64,000 nt of DNA from Pseudoduganella rivuli (GCF_009674485.1 NZ_WKJJ01000012.1:62001-126000), one strand, 5' to 3'; positions 44,027 through 52,472 are shown, counted from the first letter of the stretch. Notes: generated from the letters alone by a model not told the origin. A program made the numbers and translations.

Positions 44027-45124
44027 TCACTCCTTGCTGTATTCACTGCCTGCTTCCGCCGTACGGGCAGGCAGGGTCATTTCCACGACAAATACGCCAT
44101 CGCGCGCGCCCCAATGCACGGCAGCTTCCGTGCCATAGCAACCGGCGAGGCGCTGGCGCACATTGGCCAGGCCGATGCCATTGCCCTTGCCGCCGGACGA
44201 TGGCGCTTCGTCGTCATCCATCGCATTATCCACCACCACCTGCAATTGTGAACCGGCGCGGCGTGCCGCGACACGGATTTTTCCGCCATCGGGCAAGCCC
44301 GCAATGCCGTGTTTGACGGCATTTTCCACCAACGGCTGGATGATCATGGGCGGCACCAGGCAACTTTCCGCATCGGCGTGGATGGCTTCTTCCAGTTGCA
44401 GCCGGTCGCCAAAGCGCACTTTTTCCACCGCGAGGAAGTGCCGCACCAGCTGCATTTCCTGGGACAGCGGGATCGCCGTGCGCTCCGCCACGCCCAGGCT
44501 GAGGCGGAAAAAGCCCGCCAGCTGCAACGTCATTTCGCGCGCGCCCTTGGGGTTTTGCGACGTCAGCGCGCTGATCGAATTGAGGCTGTTGAACAGGAAG
44601 TGCGGGTCGATCTGCGTGCGCAGCATGCGCAGTTCCGCTTCCCTTGCCGCCAGCCGCGATTGCAGTTCGCGTTGCTGGGCGTTGCTGGCCCGCTCGGATT
44701 CCGTGGCCAGGTAATTCACCGCCGCCAGCAAGCCATATAGCAGCACGCCCAGCCCGAATATCACTGCTTTCAATGGCGGCGTGTAGGGGATGCCGGCCCA
44801 CGCCACTTCCAGCCAGCCGCACAGCGCATTCCAGCCGCCCAGCAGCGCGCTCCACAGCAGCGCCGACACGACGGCCGACGCGCCCAGCGCCGTCACCACG
44901 CCGGCCAGGCTGCGTTCGGACAGCGGATAGGCGCGGCACAGGTAATACGCGGAAAAGCCGGCGCCGACCCCGTACAGCATGGTGGCGGGAACGGCGAACA
45001 GCATGGCGTTGAACCACGGCGTATCGAACGCCGCCGCCGTGGCGCCGCCGATCGCCACACCCAGCAACAGCCAGGCCAGCAGGTACAGGGCGGCGCCGCG
45101 GCGGTTACCGATGGGGGACAGCAT
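44027..45124 (-). CDS. LytS-type sensor histidine kinase
   Basis: This 365-residue kinase has four hydrophobic segments over residues about 12-145 and then a His_kinase domain with the phosphoacceptor His in DPHFLFNSLNSISALTSQ near residue 175, and an ATPase domain with PPMIIQPLVENAVKHG near 260 and a glycine box KGNGIGLANVRQRL near 312. It partners the LytTR regulator one base downstream. Two bases separate it from the upstream LiaF-like gene, indicating one transcript. The signal may be envelope stress, given the LiaF-like partners. Confidence 0.92.
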   Translation of the reverse strand: MLSPIGNRRGAALYLLAWLLLGVAIGGATAAAFDTPWFNAMLFAVPATMLYGVGAGFSAYYLCRAYPLSERSLAGVVTALGASAVVSALLWSALLGGWNALCGWLEVAWAGIPYTPPLKAVIFGLGVLLYGLLAAVNYLATESERASNAQQRELQSRLAAREAELRMLRTQIDPHFLFNSLNSISALTSQNPKGAREMTLQLAGFFRLSLGVAERTAIPLSQEMQLVRHFLAVEKVRFGDRLQLEEAIHADAESCLVPPMIIQPLVENAVKHGIAGLPDGGKIRVAARRAGSQLQVVVDNAMDDDEAPSSGGKGNGIGLANVRQRLAGCYGTEAAVHWGARDGVFVVEMTLPARTAEAGSEYSKE

Positions 45125-45126
45125 CG

Positions 45127-45834
45127 TCAGTTACGCACATCGACACCACCCATCAGCGCCACGCCACGGATGATCAGGCGCTTGCCATTGTCGCGCGGCG
45201 CGCTGGTCTTTTCACTGAAGCCGCCCAGCAGCGGCGTCCCTTCCAGGCTGACGGTCCAGTCATCCGGCACCTTGATTTCAATGCCGCCCCACATGGTGAA
45301 CACGTTCAGCACCGCCTCGCCCCGCATCGACGCCTGGCGCAAATCCAGTTCGCAGCCGCCCATGATGGAGGTGATTTCGCCGCCACGGAAATCCTGCGTG
45401 TACACGCGGCGCTCGATGCCGCCCATCAGCGCGGTCAGGTTGACATAGCTGTCCTGGCCCGCATCCTTGTCCAGCATGCCACTCACGGTTTCCTTGCGTT
45501 CGCGGGTCGACTTAAAAACCACCAGCAAGCCGGCGGCAATCATCAGCAGCGGCGCCAGCACGCGCCAGCTGACATAAATAAAGCCCAGCCCTTTCAGCAG
45601 CAATACCGTACCCAGCGCAATGAAGATACCACCGGCCGCCCTGCCGCCGCTGGACGTGCTTTGCGTGTATTTCAGTATGCCGGCCAGGATGAAGATCACG
45701 GGCCACAGCTGGAACGCATAATCGAATTCAATGATGCCGAGGTTATCCAGCAGGAACAGTATGCCGATGGCGATCACACCCAGCCCGACCACCATTTGCC
45801 CTGCGGCGCTGCCGCCGCGTTTTTCATTGCGCAT
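45127..45834 (-). CDS. LiaF-like envelope protein
   Basis: The 235-residue protein has about four hydrophobic segments over residues 13-110 (VVGLGVIAIGILFLLDNLGI and AAGGIFIALGTVLLLKGLGF), with LWPVIFILAGI typical of DUF5668, and then a soluble LiaF-like beta domain with repeated glycine motifs: ALMGGIERRV, IMGGCELDL, MWGGIEIKVP and ALMGGVDVR. In Firmicutes LiaF modulates the LiaRS cell-envelope stress system. Here it precedes a LytS/LytTR pair. Its start overlaps the end of the upstream gene by 11 bases. Confidence 0.85.
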   Translation of the reverse strand: MRNEKRGGSAAGQMVVGLGVIAIGILFLLDNLGIIEFDYAFQLWPVIFILAGILKYTQSTSSGGRAAGGIFIALGTVLLLKGLGFIYVSWRVLAPLLMIAAGLLVVFKSTRERKETVSGMLDKDAGQDSYVNLTALMGGIERRVYTQDFRGGEITSIMGGCELDLRQASMRGEAVLNVFTMWGGIEIKVPDDWTVSLEGTPLLGGFSEKTSAPRDNGKRLIIRGVALMGGVDVRN

Positions 45835-46204
45835 TGCCTGCTCCTTGTTCGTGCTTGTCCAGGTATTTCACCAGTACCGGCTTCAGCGCCACTTTGACAC
45901 CCCACATGATGATCAGGATCGGCCAGCTGTTATGGAAGCCCAGGCCCCACAGGCGCTCCATCGATACAAAAAACCACGCGGCAAAGGCGATCGACGACAG
46001 GCCGCTCAAAACCAGTCTCGTCGTCGTTGGCGGCACCAGGTTCGACAAGCCGGCAATCGCCACCAGCACGGGCCAGTAGCGCCACAGGTGGCCGATTTCC
46101 AGCTGGCCGGTGCGGTCCAGCAGGAAAGCGACGCCGGCGGCAATGATGACGGTGCCCCAGACCATTTGGTGGCGCCAGTGTTGTGTCGCTGCTTCGTCTT
46201 TCAT
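45824..46204 (-). CDS. DUF5668-type (LiaI/LiaF-like) membrane protein
   Basis: This 126-residue protein has three to four hydrophobic segments including WGTVIIAAGVAFLLDRTG near residue 13, HLWRYWPVLVAIAGLSNL near 38 and an HNSWPILIIMWGVKVALK segment near 93. It shares the leucine-Asp-Arg and WPV patterns of the next gene's membrane part and is likely its partner. It is the first gene of the five-gene operon. A cytoplasmic charged tail ends EQGAGNAQ. Confidence 0.8.
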   Translation of the reverse strand: MKDEAATQHWRHQMVWGTVIIAAGVAFLLDRTGQLEIGHLWRYWPVLVAIAGLSNLVPPTTTRLVLSGLSSIAFAAWFFVSMERLWGLGFHNSWPILIIMWGVKVALKPVLVKYLDKHEQGAGNAQ

Positions 46205-46364
46205 ATTCGTCTCCGTCGTATGGGTTCGGTATGGACGTCACGATACCGGGCAAGGCCCAATGGCGAAACAGGGAATCGGCGAACGGCGGATGGCGGCCGG
46301 TGAATGGCGAAGTTTTCAGCGAATCGCGGAGCGGCGCGGGCGAACGGCGGGGACGACTGAAAAC

Positions 46365-46391
46365 AAAAAAGCCCGGCTGGTTAGCGCGGGC
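46365..46391 (-). terminator. Terminator downstream of the 52-residue gene
   Basis: On the minus strand GCCCGCG and a paired CCGGGC arm are followed by TTTTTTG. Confidence 0.7.
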
Positions 46392-46435
46392 CTTGATGGA
46401 GTGGAAGGAGCGGAAGGGAGCCGGATCGGAGGCTT

Positions 46436-46594
46436 TCAGGAACGGCCGTCATTCATTTTTTGATCGAACATCATCAAGCCCCAGCCTAACTGGCGGCGGA
46501 TTTCTTCCGGAGTGGGCGGCGGTTTGACTTCCTGCGAACGACGTTCCAGATACTCTCGTACAAGGTACTTCGATGGGTGGTTAGTCTGTGCCAT
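46436..46594 (-). CDS. Conserved-looking small protein, 52 residues
   Basis: A 52-residue frame begins at the ATG at 46594 (MAQTNHPSKYLVREYLERRS) and ends with TGA at 46436. It is highly charged, with a proline turn (VKPPPTPEEIRRQLGWGLM) and no signal peptide. A CGGAGGC purine stretch lies about eight bases before the ATG, and a terminator follows. Small proteins of this design are common in Oxalobacteraceae and neighbouring families in my recollection; I cannot name a function. It looks translated because of its ribosome site, terminator and coherent amphipathic sequence. Confidence 0.68.
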   Translation of the reverse strand: MAQTNHPSKYLVREYLERRSQEVKPPPTPEEIRRQLGWGLMMFDQKMNDGRS

Positions 46595-46873
46595 GATAGC
46601 CTCCGTTTTTATCGAATCTGGCTGGCCGGCGCCTTGCGCCTGGCTGGCCCGCTACGTAGAAATTGGTGCCGGTCCTCGAGGCGGCCGGCAAGCCTGCGAG
46701 TTGGAAGCGGTGCTGCGGTTTGTTGGCCGCGGCGCCATTCATCAACAACGCAGGGTCAGTGTATTCCCGGGGGGGCAGAGGTACCGTACGGTGCCGCACA
46801 CTGTACGTGGCGGTTGCTGCAAAAACGTAAAAAATGGTGTAGGAATAGTTCCTGTCTTTTTGCGCGTGGGCGC

Positions 46874-47749
46874 TTACAGCTTCCGCTGCAAGAACTCGAG
46901 GAAGCAGGAAATGCGGCGCGCCAGCTGCGTATTGCGGTAATAGACCGCGTGGATTTGCTGGCGGTAGCCCGTCGCGCAATGCGCCAGCAACGGCACCAGG
47001 CGGCCGGCAGCGATATCGTCGCGCGTCATGAAGTCCGCCAGGCAGGCGATGCCCTGCCCGGCCAGCGCCAGTTGCCGCAAGGTCTCGCCGCTCGATGCGG
47101 ACAAATCGGGGGTGATCTGTAACGTGTTGCCGGCCGCATGGCGCAACGGCCACAAGTTACCCGCTTCATATAATGCAAAGCCCAACAAGCTGTGCTGCGC
47201 CAATTGTTCCGGCGTGTCCGGCGTGCCGTGCCGTTGCAGGTAGCCCGGACTGGCCAGCACATGCAACGGACTGGCCGTCAGCGGGCGCGCATGCAGGGTC
47301 GAATCCGCCAGGGCGCCAATGCGGATGGCAATATCGGTGCGGTGCTCGATCAAGTCGGCGATCTGGTCGTTGCTGGTCAGCTCGAGCCGGATCCCGGGAT
47401 ACAGCGCGCGGAATTCCGCCACGTGGGGCACCACACAATGCAGCATGAAGGGCGACGCGGCGTCGACGCACAGCCGCCCTTCCGGTTGCTGGCGGCGCAT
47501 GCGGATGGTTTCTTCCGCCGCGGCCATGCCGGCCAGTATCGCGCGTGCATGCTCCAGCAACACCTGCCCCTCTTCCGTTAAATCCATGCGCCGCGTCGTG
47601 CGCGTCAGCAAGCTCACTCCCAGCTTGTCTTCCAGCCGCGCCAGCGCGCGGCTGACGCCGGACGTGGTTTGTCCCAGGTGGGCAGCGGCGGCGCTCAGCG
47701 AACCGCTGTCGATTACGGTCACAAAGGTGTGCAAGTCGTCGGAGTGCAT
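46874..47749 (-). CDS. LysR-type transcriptional regulator
   Basis: From the ATG at 47749 the product is 291 residues; the longer frame to 47818 adds Ala-rich sequence unlike the family. The helix-turn-helix spans residues about 4-62 (GSLSAAAAHLGQTTSGVSRA and LLTRTTRRMDLTEEG), typical of the CrgA/DmlR subgroup, with the effector domain from about residue 88. It stands alone and is divergent from a PEP-CTERM protein gene, with no obvious target operon. The inducer is unknown. Confidence 0.87.
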   Translation of the reverse strand: MHSDDLHTFVTVIDSGSLSAAAAHLGQTTSGVSRALARLEDKLGVSLLTRTTRRMDLTEEGQVLLEHARAILAGMAAAEETIRMRRQQPEGRLCVDAASPFMLHCVVPHVAEFRALYPGIRLELTSNDQIADLIEHRTDIAIRIGALADSTLHARPLTASPLHVLASPGYLQRHGTPDTPEQLAQHSLLGFALYEAGNLWPLRHAAGNTLQITPDLSASSGETLRQLALAGQGIACLADFMTRDDIAAGRLVPLLAHCATGYRQQIHAVYYRNTQLARRISCFLEFLQRKL

Positions 47750-47963
47750 GGCCACGCGATTATAAGCGTCAGCGCCCGCCTTTGCCGGCGAAGGCGCACG
47801 CGCTGCACTGCAACACATTTCATTAATGAAGTAATTCGGACTCAGCCTTATGATACATTGTCAATGTTGGTAGATAGGAAAACTTGCTTGGAAGACAAAA
47901 CTGTGATGGGGATTGCAGTTTTCCGTCTACCGGCAATGTTTGATTATCCAGAGGGGTATCACA

Positions 47964-48515
47964 ATGAAGAAATCCATCTTCAGCACGGCAGCCGCCCTGC
48001 TGTTGTCGGTTGGCGTGCTTGCAGCGCCGGCGGCAATGGCGGATGTGCTGGTTTTCGACGGATCGGGCAATGCCACGTACGGCGCATCTCACGCCGACCC
48101 GGGCGCCTATTCCGACGAATTCCTGTTCAGGGTTGCCACTGAGAGCCAGGGCTGGGCCAGCGGGACTGCCATTGCAGGCAAGACGCTCGTCGGACTCAGC
48201 CGTCTCTTCAACTACGGCATCACGGGGGTTGAATTTTTCCGCGTGAATGCCGACAGTTCCCGCAGCATCCTGGGTACTGACACTACTACCGGCAATTCGG
48301 TCGAGTTCTTTCCGGCCGACACGCTAACTGCAGGAAATTATGGCTTTGTGATTCATGGCCAGACTTCGCTCGATGGTTTGGGCGGTTCTTATGCAGGCAA
48401 CCTGAACCTGGTCACCGCTCCGGTGCCGGAACCAGCAAGCTACGGCATGCTGGCAGCCGGACTGGGCATGCTGGCGTTCACGGCCCGCCGCAGCAAGAGC
48501 CAAAAGTTGCATTGA
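47964..48515 (+). CDS. PEP-CTERM sorting-signal protein
   Basis: The 183-residue product starts at the ATG at 47964 (GAGGGGTATCACA upstream) with a signal peptide (MKKSIFSTAAALLLSVGVLA, cut near AMA-DVLVF) and ends with the tripartite PEP-CTERM signal: VPEPASYGMLAAGLGMLAFT and a basic tail ARRSKSQK. Such proteins are processed by an exosortase at the outer face of the membrane and usually go to the envelope or extracellular matrix. No exosortase gene is in the window. The mature part is a beta-rich sequence without a recognised enzyme domain. Confidence 0.9.
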   Translation: MKKSIFSTAAALLLSVGVLAAPAAMADVLVFDGSGNATYGASHADPGAYSDEFLFRVATESQGWASGTAIAGKTLVGLSRLFNYGITGVEFFRVNADSSRSILGTDTTTGNSVEFFPADTLTAGNYGFVIHGQTSLDGLGGSYAGNLNLVTAPVPEPASYGMLAAGLGMLAFTARRSKSQKLH

Positions 48516-48739
48516 ATTCCTGTATGCGCATCTGGTGGCGGCCACGGCAACTCCGTGGCCGCTCACTGGTTTTTCCGCTGTTTTCCGCGCTTTTTCCAAT
48601 CATTGATACATCAATATTTCGCCGATTTCCGGTTATTGGACAGCGTTGTCGCTTTTTATTATCTTCCCTTTTTTCCTTATTTCTTCGCCATGCATTGTTT
48701 GCTACTATCGCGGCTCAATTCGCCCATAAGGAGGAAACA

Positions 48740-49837
48740 ATGTTTCAACATAAGACAGCCCGTTTGATGGCTGCACGTTTTATGGCTGCATGCGTCGGCA
48801 CGTTCATCTTTGCCACCGCCCAGGCCCAGGAAGCCACCCCGCACAAGCTGGCCAATGTCGCCATCCTGGCGACGGGCGGCACCATTGCCGGCAGCGGCGC
48901 CACGTCCACTACCACGGTTGGCTATACGGCGGCAACGGTCGGCGTGCAGCAATTGATCAATGCCGTGCCGGAACTGAAAAGCGCCGCCAACGTGACGGGC
49001 GAGCAAGTGTTCCAGATCGCCAGCGAAAGCATGACCAATGATCACTGGCTGAAACTGGGCAAGCGCGTCAACGAATTGCTCACGCAAAACAACGTGGATG
49101 GCATCGTCATTACGCACGGCACCGATACGCTGGAAGAAACCGCTTATTTCCTGAACCTGGTGGTCAAGAGCCGCAAGCCAGTCGTGCTGGTCGGCGCCAT
49201 GCGTCCATCGACCGCACTGTCCGCTGACGGCCCGATCAACCTGTACAACGCTGTCTTGCTGGCCGCCAATCCTGAATCCGTCGGCAAAGGCGTGCTGGTG
49301 TCGCTGGGCGACCAGATCCATGGCGCGCGCGATGTGACCAAGGCCAATACGTCGACGCCGGATGCGTTCCGCACGCCGGAACTGGGCATGCTGGGTTATA
49401 TGCAAGGTAACAAGCCTTACTTCTACCATGTGTCGACCCGCAAGCATACGACCGACACCGAGTTCGATATCAGCAAGCTGGACTCGCTGCCGCAAGTGGA
49501 CATCGTGTACGGCTATGCCAACATGAATACCGTCGCCCTGGATGCTTTCCTGGCGGCCGGCGCCAAAGGCATTATTCACGCCGGTACCGGTGACGGCAGC
49601 GTAGCCGCCAAAGTCAAACCCGGCCTGACCGATGCCCGTAAAAAAGGCGCGATCATTGTGCGTTCGGCCCGTGTCGGTAATGGCATCGTGGCCCGCAATG
49701 GCGAAGCCAATGACGATCAACTGGACTTCGTGGTATCCGATACGCTGAGCCCGCAAAAAGCCCGTATTTTGCTGATGCTGGCGCTGACCAAAACCAATAA
49801 CACCAAAGAAATCCAGCGCATGTATTACACGTATTAA
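48740..49837 (+). CDS. Type II (periplasmic) L-asparaginase
   Basis: The 365-residue product from the ATG at 48740 (AAGGAGGAAACA ribosome site) has a signal peptide (hydrophobic core FMAACVGTFIFATAQAQ) and the two asparaginase threonine motifs: ILATGGTIAGSG near residue 46 and THGTDTLEETAYFL near 124. The upstream frame from 48512 is non-coding. The enzyme hydrolyses asparagine, and often glutamine, to aspartate and ammonia in the periplasm. A strong terminator follows. The gene stands alone. Confidence 0.93.
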   Translation: MFQHKTARLMAARFMAACVGTFIFATAQAQEATPHKLANVAILATGGTIAGSGATSTTTVGYTAATVGVQQLINAVPELKSAANVTGEQVFQIASESMTNDHWLKLGKRVNELLTQNNVDGIVITHGTDTLEETAYFLNLVVKSRKPVVLVGAMRPSTALSADGPINLYNAVLLAANPESVGKGVLVSLGDQIHGARDVTKANTSTPDAFRTPELGMLGYMQGNKPYFYHVSTRKHTTDTEFDISKLDSLPQVDIVYGYANMNTVALDAFLAAGAKGIIHAGTGDGSVAAKVKPGLTDARKKGAIIVRSARVGNGIVARNGEANDDQLDFVVSDTLSPQKARILLMLALTKTNNTKEIQRMYYTY

Positions 49838-49859
49838 TCGCTGTAATGCATCACTTAAA

Positions 49860-49886
49860 AAAACCGGGCTGACGCCCGGTTTTTTA
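49860..49886. terminator. Convergent terminator behind the asparaginase gene
   Basis: AAACCGGGC, short loop, GCCCGGTTTTTTATT. The final bases 49884-49886 are also the stop codon of the opposing solute-binding protein gene. Confidence 0.9.
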
Positions 49887-50741
49887 TTGGTGGCGCTTCA
49901 TGATGTCCTTGCACGTCCTGGGCGCCTGTGCCGGCCTGAACTGGCAATCCAGCGGCAGGAAAAAATCACGCGACGCGCCATAATCCCGCTGATAACGTTC
50001 GAGTATCTGATCGATCTCGCCGGACGCATAAATTTCCGCGACACCCCGCTCAAACGCATCGCGCTGTGCTTCCGAACGGAATGCCAGCCAATATAAGTTC
50101 CCGTTTCCGAGAATATCATGGAAAGCCAATTCGCTTTCCCTGCTGCGCGCGTCGGATATTTGCTGGCTCAGGTAATAGAGGAATATATCGCGCTGGGAAA
50201 TCATCACATCCATCCGGTTCAACAACAAACCAGCGGAAGGCATCGTCGCCGCCTCCCGGTATTCCGGATTTTTCGCCATGGCCGCATCGAATTCCCTGCC
50301 CATGACTTTACGGGCATTGCCAAAAGCAGTCACACGGTATTGCCTTAACTCATCAATGTGGCGCAAAACGGGAATACGACTACGCACCGTAATCGCCATA
50401 TTATGGAAATTCGTCACCGGCCAGTGGCTCAGGAAGCCCTTGATTTTGTATTCGGGTTTTGCCAGCGTACTGACATCCACTTTTCCTTCACGCAATTGCT
50501 GCTCGAAGCGGACATTCGGCAAATAAATGAAGTCCGTGGCAATGTGCTGGGTTGCAAATGCCGCGCGCAATACATCGACCAATAACCCCGTTTGCTGCCC
50601 CGGCATGACAAAGGGTGCAATCACGCTTTGCAAACCGATTTTCAATGTGGCGGGCGTTGCGCCCTGTTCCGCGACCGCATTGCCCGCGCATATAACGCAG
50701 GCCAATGCCGCCAGCGTATTACGGTAGCCGGAAGCCATCAT
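49884..50741 (-). CDS. Orphan periplasmic solute-binding protein (type 3)
   Basis: The product is about 285 residues from the ATG at 50741, chosen because GTGGGG lies six bases upstream; an ATG at 50768 is possible. The signal peptide (MASGYRNTLAALACVICAGN, cut near AVA-EQGAT) is followed by a PBP2 fold with LKIGLQSVIAPFVMPGQQTG near 34 and DVSTLAKPEYKIKGFLSHWP near 90. The ligand is unknown and no transporter gene adjoins it. GC content is lower here than in the rest of the window. Confidence 0.76.
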   Translation of the reverse strand: MMASGYRNTLAALACVICAGNAVAEQGATPATLKIGLQSVIAPFVMPGQQTGLLVDVLRAAFATQHIATDFIYLPNVRFEQQLREGKVDVSTLAKPEYKIKGFLSHWPVTNFHNMAITVRSRIPVLRHIDELRQYRVTAFGNARKVMGREFDAAMAKNPEYREAATMPSAGLLLNRMDVMISQRDIFLYYLSQQISDARSRESELAFHDILGNGNLYWLAFRSEAQRDAFERGVAEIYASGEIDQILERYQRDYGASRDFFLPLDCQFRPAQAPRTCKDIMKRHQ

Positions 50742-50811
50742 GTGCATCCCCACAGGAACATTCGCCAATTCTAACCTTTTATACCAATAATCGGCATGAT
50801 CAAGCTAGAAA

Positions 50812-51054
50812 TTAGCATGATATGACTGAAAAGCTACGCGAATCCAGGAAAACCGGGGGGGGTGTTGGCAGACGGGTAGCCCTCTGGATGCCGAAATTGT
50901 GGACCTCAAAGTTCCCGTGCGAATTCATCGACGCAAAAAGTTTGACGAAGAAATGATCGCGGAGAATTTCAAATAGGCGATTGCACTGTTCACCTTGGGG
51001 AGAAAAGCGACCAATATCAACCGGCGAATTCAGTGCCTCAATTTCCGCTTTCAC
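50812..51054 (-). CDS. Hypothetical protein overlapping the ClpP-like gene
   Basis: An 80-residue frame (MVKAEIEALNSPVDIGRFSP to SFSVISC) starts 17 bases inside the end of the ClpP-like gene in another frame. The first 60 residues are protein-like with mixed hydrophobic and charged positions (LFEILRDHFFVKLFAS), but the end runs through a run of eight G/C bases and is irregular. It has no ribosome site of note and may be translationally coupled, or it may be a gene remnant. I do not recognise a family. Confidence 0.35.
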   Translation of the reverse strand: MKAEIEALNSPVDIGRFSPQGEQCNRLFEILRDHFFVKLFASMNSHGNFEVHNFGIQRATRLPTPPPVFLDSRSFSVISC

Positions 51055-51721
51055 CATTCGCCAACACCGCATGGGGAACTGTTGCCGCTTGCCGTCGCGC
51101 TGGCGCTGCAGGAGCGTTGCTACGCAACAACCTCAGCATACGGCGCCGGATTTCGTCCGAGTCCATCCATAAATCGCTTCCCTTCAATATCGCATTAATC
51201 TCGCGTGTATGGAGAAAAGGCTGGCAAATCCGCGCCATGAATTTTCCAAACCAGTTAGCGATCGCTACGGCTTGCGCCTGCTGTTCATTTCCTTTTCCAG
51301 TTAATGATCCCGAGTAACTATGAAACAATAGTTGGCAATTATCATGTACCACGAGTTCATCTCCTGCGAGAAAAATAAACGCGCCCATCGAATACGCGCG
51401 CGCCTCGAGCACGGTCACCACATGCGCCGCAGAAGCTTGCATGTTATTAATTATCTGCAAACCTGTATCAAAATCACCGCCGGTGGTATTCAGGTGCAGG
51501 TAGATCAGATCTGTTTCACAAGCGGTACGTAACGCATAGAACAGCTCGTTATAGTACGACGCTTGATCGATCATGCCGGAAATATAAAACGAGGTTTGCC
51601 TGATTACTGTCTGCCGGTCGAAGCGCCGCAAGCCGGTGAATATCATAGGAATTTCCCCGTCGTTGCCGGACTCGGCAGGTTCAAGCTGGTCTGCTGCCAT
51701 GTCAATCTCCTCAAGGGCCAT
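51038..51721 (-). CDS. ClpP-like serine peptidase (non-canonical)
   Basis: The 227-residue protein has a ClpP/crotonase fold pattern. The glycine-rich strand-helix HLNTTGGDFDTGLQIINNM near residue 76, the nucleophile Ser in ARAYSMGAFIF near 108, the catalytic His in LLFHSYSGSLTGKGNE near 132, and an acidic LWMDSDEIRR near 185 could make a triad. The sequence differs from housekeeping ClpP and resembles the phage- and plasmid-associated ClpP-like group. No ClpX/A partner is nearby. It has a purine-rich GAGGAGATTGACATG start context and an FNR/ANR-like box at -41.5 relative to an inferred start (see 51822), so it may be made under low oxygen. Confidence 0.78.
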   Translation of the reverse strand: MALEEIDMAADQLEPAESGNDGEIPMIFTGLRRFDRQTVIRQTSFYISGMIDQASYYNELFYALRTACETDLIYLHLNTTGGDFDTGLQIINNMQASAAHVVTVLEARAYSMGAFIFLAGDELVVHDNCQLLFHSYSGSLTGKGNEQQAQAVAIANWFGKFMARICQPFLHTREINAILKGSDLWMDSDEIRRRMLRLLRSNAPAAPARRQAATVPHAVLANGESGN

Positions 51722-51821
51722 TCCTGTTGCAAAACCTTCTTGCGGATGGCCGCCAACGAACCCGGTGGGCCCATCGCGTTCTTGGCTGAAAGCATCTTAT
51801 TGAAGCAAACCAAATATTTGA

Positions 51822-51835
51822 ATGATCCAGGTCAA
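51822..51835 (-). promoter_or_regulatory. FNR/ANR-like box upstream of the ClpP-like gene
   Basis: On the minus strand TTGAC-CTGG-ATCAT matches TTGAT-N4-ATCAA at 8 of 10 positions. Its centre lies 41.5 bases before the start predicted from the TAAGAT -10 at 51794-51799, the class II activation spacing. Confidence 0.6.
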
Positions 51836-51971
51836 ATTCATGGCACTTTACCGCTCCCGACGGACTGCCATTCCACTGTATGGATTACTACGGGCAGGTC
51901 GCGGGGATATTGGCGCAGAGCAGTCTCTGGTCAACAAGAGGGCCATATGTCCACGCCAATTGCAAAGCAAC

Positions 51972-51985
51972 TTGACTTGGATCAA
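51972..51985 (+). promoter_or_regulatory. FNR/ANR-like box upstream of the DksA-like/hemerythrin pair
   Basis: TTGAC-TTGG-ATCAA matches the consensus at 9 of 10 positions. With TACCAT at 52008-52013 as -10, the inferred start is about 52020 and the box is centred at -41.5. Confidence 0.68.
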
Positions 51986-52069
51986 TCATTTTCCCGGTAC
52001 GGTTCCCTACCATGATCATATGCATCGACTGACCCACATGCATGCATCCAAGCGATCAAGGAGATTCAG

Positions 52070-52471
52070 ATGAGCCACATCACCGCCGCCGTGATGCACG
52101 ACCTGGACAGCTGCCTGCAGTCGCGGCGCCAGGAGCTGATCCTGCAAATCCGGCAACGCCTGCACGCGGACGACGCGCAGGAAATGTCACTGTTCAACAA
52201 TTACACCATCGAAGCTGACCAGGCTGCGGCCAGCCAGCTGAGCGATACCGACATCGGCCTGCTCAACCGGGAGATGGATGAGTTGCGTACCGTCGATGCG
52301 GCGCTTGCCAGGATGAAAGCCCACTGCTACGGCCAATGCAGCCGCTGCGGCGGCACCATCCCATCCGAACGCCTGCTGGCGCTGCCTGAAGCGCACATGT
52401 GCGTGGAATGCCAGCTTGCCTGTGAAACATTGCCCGGCCAACAGCAACACAGCCACAGGCCGGGAGCCTGA
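52070..52471 (+). CDS. DksA/TraR-type zinc-finger protein
   Basis: This 133-residue protein has an N-terminal helical coiled coil (residues about 5-85) and a C-terminal four-cysteine zinc finger, CSRCGG near residue 90 and CVECQ near 112, as in the DksA/TraR family and the short YbiI-like members. It lacks the pair of acidic residues at the coiled-coil tip in an obvious form, so it may not replace DksA. It may bind RNA polymerase or act as a stress-linked regulator. The hemerythrin gene starts one base after its stop. An AAGGAGATTCAG site precedes the ATG. Confidence 0.85.
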   Translation: MSHITAAVMHDLDSCLQSRRQELILQIRQRLHADDAQEMSLFNNYTIEADQAAASQLSDTDIGLLNREMDELRTVDAALARMKAHCYGQCSRCGGTIPSERLLALPEAHMCVECQLACETLPGQQQHSHRPGA

Positions 52472-52472
52472 C

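Larger units (their letters stand above)
51722..52069. other. 348-bp divergent control region with two FNR/ANR-like boxes
   Basis: No gene is supported here. On the minus side an FNR-like box at 51822-51835 and a TAAGAT -10 at 51794-51799 face the ClpP-like gene. On the plus side a box at 51972-51985 and a TACCAT -10 at 52008-52013 face the DksA-like gene. The rest is AT-richer than average. Confidence 0.6.

Noticed and set aside
48512..48740. N-terminal extension of the asparaginase frame
   Set aside because: The AAGGAGG ribosome site and signal peptide place the start at 48740. The extension lies in an AT-rich leader.
50853..50860. A run of eight G bases that could mark a phase-variable tract
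   Set aside because: It lies in or behind a doubtful frame, and one copy gives no evidence of length variation.
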